A stretch of DNA of 8,539 bases, taken from positions 1-8,539 of the forward strand of contig JADFLZ010000073.1 of assembly GCA_022564135.1 (NCBI GenBank), read 5' to 3'. Below the pieces are notes generated by a model. That model was given only the letters and a program-made list of their open reading frames with translations. It was not told the DNA's origin and searched no databases. The translations under genes were made by a program, and so were the position numbers. Of this stretch, positions 7,901 through 8,539 are shown piece after piece (the stretch's first letter is position 1; every line of letters begins with the position of its first letter). This DNA is from Candidatus Zixiibacteriota bacterium. GTDB lineage: Bacteria; Zixibacteria; MSB-5A5; GN15; FEB-12.

Positions 7901-8539
7901 GATGTTTGCCCAATCGGGGACAATGTTACCTTGTATTGAATGTAAATCCAGTTCAATTGATTGCGTGTCGAGAATCGGTATGCGATAAGTATTGAATTGT
8001 ATATGCGCGGAGTCTCCTTCCGGCCATTCAGTACCTTGAACCAAAAACGGAGTGTTTTCGAGGTTGACTACAAACGAGAAATAGGAATTTAGGTCTTTGA
8101 ATCCTTGTGGCGAAAGCGATTCTTCATCGGGAATGCCCAGATACTCAGCATCTCGTATATTGCCTTCGGTTCCGTTAAGCCAGCGATAATAGTTATTGGG
8201 ATCATCCCAGTTAATGGTATCACACCTCCCCTGGTCGGTATAAGGACACTTACCTTCTCCGCGGAAGTAGAAGTTATCCCCGGCAGGGTCACCATCAGTC
8301 CCCCAAAAGACCGAGTCCGGTTCAGGATCTGCTATTAAATCCAATCCCAAATCATCTTCTTCCTCAACAAATCCATTTCCATCTAAGTCTTCTGTGTCAG
8401 CCAGTCCGTTGCCATTGACATCTTCGCTTATAGAGCCAAAATCAAAATGCAGTTTTCCTTTTGCTATTCTGGCGCGAAACTCAAATAATTGCAAACGGTC
8501 TGCATCAATTCTTCCTCTAAAATACCGTGTAATTCCTGC
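4988..8539 (-). CDS. sprA: SprA/Sov-like T9SS outer-membrane translocon, C-terminal part (5'-partial)
   Basis: The protein is the very large outer-membrane beta-barrel through which type IX secretion cargo leaves the periplasm. The frame is open to the right edge of the window; the first full codons there read AGITRYFRGRIDADR, so 1183 codons are present and the true start lies outside. Full SprA proteins are roughly 2000-2500 residues, so about half is seen. Family marks, counted from the TTG at 8494, are an acidic D/N/G-rich stretch (25-52), a DPAGDNF motif (69-75), the NGTEGN motif (107-112), an EIWLDELRV motif (433-441), and RTSTNYSFSLSMNANKFLPP (496-515). From about residue 450 to the end the chain alternates polar and hydrophobic residues as beta-strands do. 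It finishes QIQIWMEIRF, a terminal strand ending in Phe that resembles a BAM recognition signal. A Lys/Asp/Glu-rich insert interrupts the barrel at 810-840. It ends in TAG, 45 bp before the cyclase gene. The assignment rests on recalled family motifs, not on an alignment. Confidence 0.85.
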   Translation of the reverse strand, partial: AGITRYFRGRIDADRLQLFEFRARIAKGKLHFDFGSISEDVNGNGLADTEDLDGNGFVEEEDDLGLDLIADPEPDSVFWGTDGDPAGDNFYFRGEGKCPYTDQGRCDTINWDDPNNYYRWLNGTEGNIRDAEYLGIPDEESLSPQGFKDLNSYFSFVVNLENTPFLVQGTEWPEGDSAHIQFNTYRIPILDTQSIELDLHSIQGNIVPDWANISHVRIWFESELGDTLEYTEDTVVIADWYFVQSNWQDSIIVVDSINFGKTPQTSFFVAQISEEEDSVFRKNPPPVDPYVDPITNVAEPRVALVLGFPVLQPGDTCFVIKQLFTVDRYSGYGKMRMYVYGGIDDSLAADTQDSIVFFFRLGTNSDNFYEFHTKLYPRWDERNWVELDFDEVTAFKDSAQKTFPKEQRSKAVDIFNDKYRVFGDPNLNEILFFSAGLVSTFKDPVNGEIWLDELRVTDVRKNSGTAVRLSAAGNIADLFNYNFQVQSRDAFFRGLSTATRGGSNNNLGSGRTSTNYSFSLSMNANKFLPPSWGAKLPLSYRFTKSITTPLLRTRSDVVLPEEVRQKERTISQTQTFSISEKFSKKGSNPLFNLFLNRQSISFSYSRTKGESVNSPFTFGENYNIKSGFDLGITRVPTVPLFFWTKWIPFVKKLSGSKLSLYPKSWRLSAAYSRTLRITEDINRNLTSSASRDFSGGIDVRYNFFDNLTTSFNYSTKRDLTDVNNINIVLSPKDFKLGIETTYRQRFNLKYDPKLLSWLTGTYSFDATYNDNLDRSSQTRRSTLTQGWGMGGTFNHRALFSKSAQTGGSRRGFRQRGGRRTINVPDDETSKDKKKDQNNDEKEQDKKQEDKNKKDGPSIFSSLVSKPKALLNFLTGWIEPINYNYNRGFNNFVPGMLERPGFMYRFGVERNKDILTSSADTRAASSSESQSYNLNSGFGLFGGIQTTVKFSRSENLDLIKQGPLYRTRTTNWPDLSIRISKFKSLPLIKGPVNKMIGIFSPRTGFSRREQKTTDINGRFDVAKSTSLSFSPLLSINFKLWRSLSLSGSYTHSTEESVKRSTGDGKFQSETNSDRKTIAATTKYTFSSPGGIRIPIFGRLKFTSTVNIDLTFKYSANNSETRKCDTCAFTNSLDKSDFSVRPTISYSFSRQIRGGLSGVWQDTNDAKSGRKSHVRQIQIWMEIRF
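5975..6067 (-). repeat. Low-complexity Lys/Asp/Glu/Gln-rich insert in the SprA barrel
   Basis: About 31 codons of the SprA-like gene encode almost only K, D, E, Q and N (for example KDKKKDQNNDEKEQDKK). The coding strand is therefore a nearly pure purine tract and the plus strand a pyrimidine tract. Just upstream in the protein (6083-6124) lies a Gly/Arg-rich patch, GGSRRGFRQRGGRR. The two together make a strongly basic patch followed by a mixed-charge linker, flanked on both sides by normal beta-strand sequence. It is most likely a disordered loop between strands. Which side of the membrane it faces cannot be told from sequence alone. Confidence 0.6.
8339..8422 (-). other. Acidic D/N/G-rich putative Ca2+-binding segment within SprA
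   Basis: This segment encodes a 28-residue stretch of the SprA-like protein that starts DVNGNGLADTEDLDGNG and continues with several Glu and Asp residues. The spacing DxNxNGxxDxED followed by DxNG resembles the calcium loops of thrombospondin type 3 and dockerin-like repeats. A comparable acidic segment is, as I recall, typical of SprA proteins at this point. Calcium binding is inferred from the pattern of acidic residues and is not shown. Confidence 0.5.

Noticed and set aside
8492..8494. TTG at 8492-8494 as the start of the SprA-like gene
   Set aside because: The frame stays open to the window edge, and the upstream codons continue SprA-like sequence, so this is an internal Leu codon and not a start.

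Overview
All five genes in this window lie on the minus strand, so the window reads from right to left. They are packed almost without gaps: 45 bp, then a 19-bp overlap, then 10 bp, then a 20-bp overlap. This suggests one transcription unit or a run of closely coupled genes. The gene content points to a Gram-negative bacterium of the FCB superphylum (Bacteroidota and relatives, including candidate phyla such as Zixibacteria). The reasons are a SprA/Sov-type outer-membrane translocon and a glutaminyl cyclase lipoprotein of the kind common in Bacteroidota. The phylum itself cannot be fixed from this sequence alone.

Layout in the direction of transcription: (1) 8539-4988, the C-terminal 1183 codons of a SprA-like giant beta-barrel protein, the translocon of the type IX secretion system (T9SS), whose 5' part lies outside the window; (2) 4942-4004, an M28-family lipoprotein with the active-site pattern of glutaminyl-peptide cyclotransferase; (3) 4022-2646, selA, selenocysteine synthase; (4) 2635-746, selB, the selenocysteine-specific elongation factor; (5) 765-7, the N-terminal half of a YtcJ-like amidohydrolase that ends at an in-frame TAA in mid-barrel.

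Two functional themes sit side by side. SprA and the cyclase belong to envelope biogenesis: SprA exports proteins across the outer membrane, and the cyclase would cap N-terminal glutamines of exported proteins as pyroglutamate. SelA and SelB form the core of selenocysteine insertion: SelA makes Sec-tRNA(Sec), and SelB delivers it to UGA codons that carry a SECIS element. Their companions selC (tRNA-Sec) and selD (selenophosphate synthetase) are not in the window, nor is any recognisable selenoprotein.

I found no mobile elements, CRISPR arrays, RNA genes or convincing terminators, and no stretch over 300 bases without a gene. The window looks like ordinary chromosomal gene content from an under-studied lineage. 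I do not see a clearly new system. The points most worth checking are the truncated amidohydrolase, the cyclase-SprA adjacency, and a highly charged low-complexity insert inside the SprA barrel.
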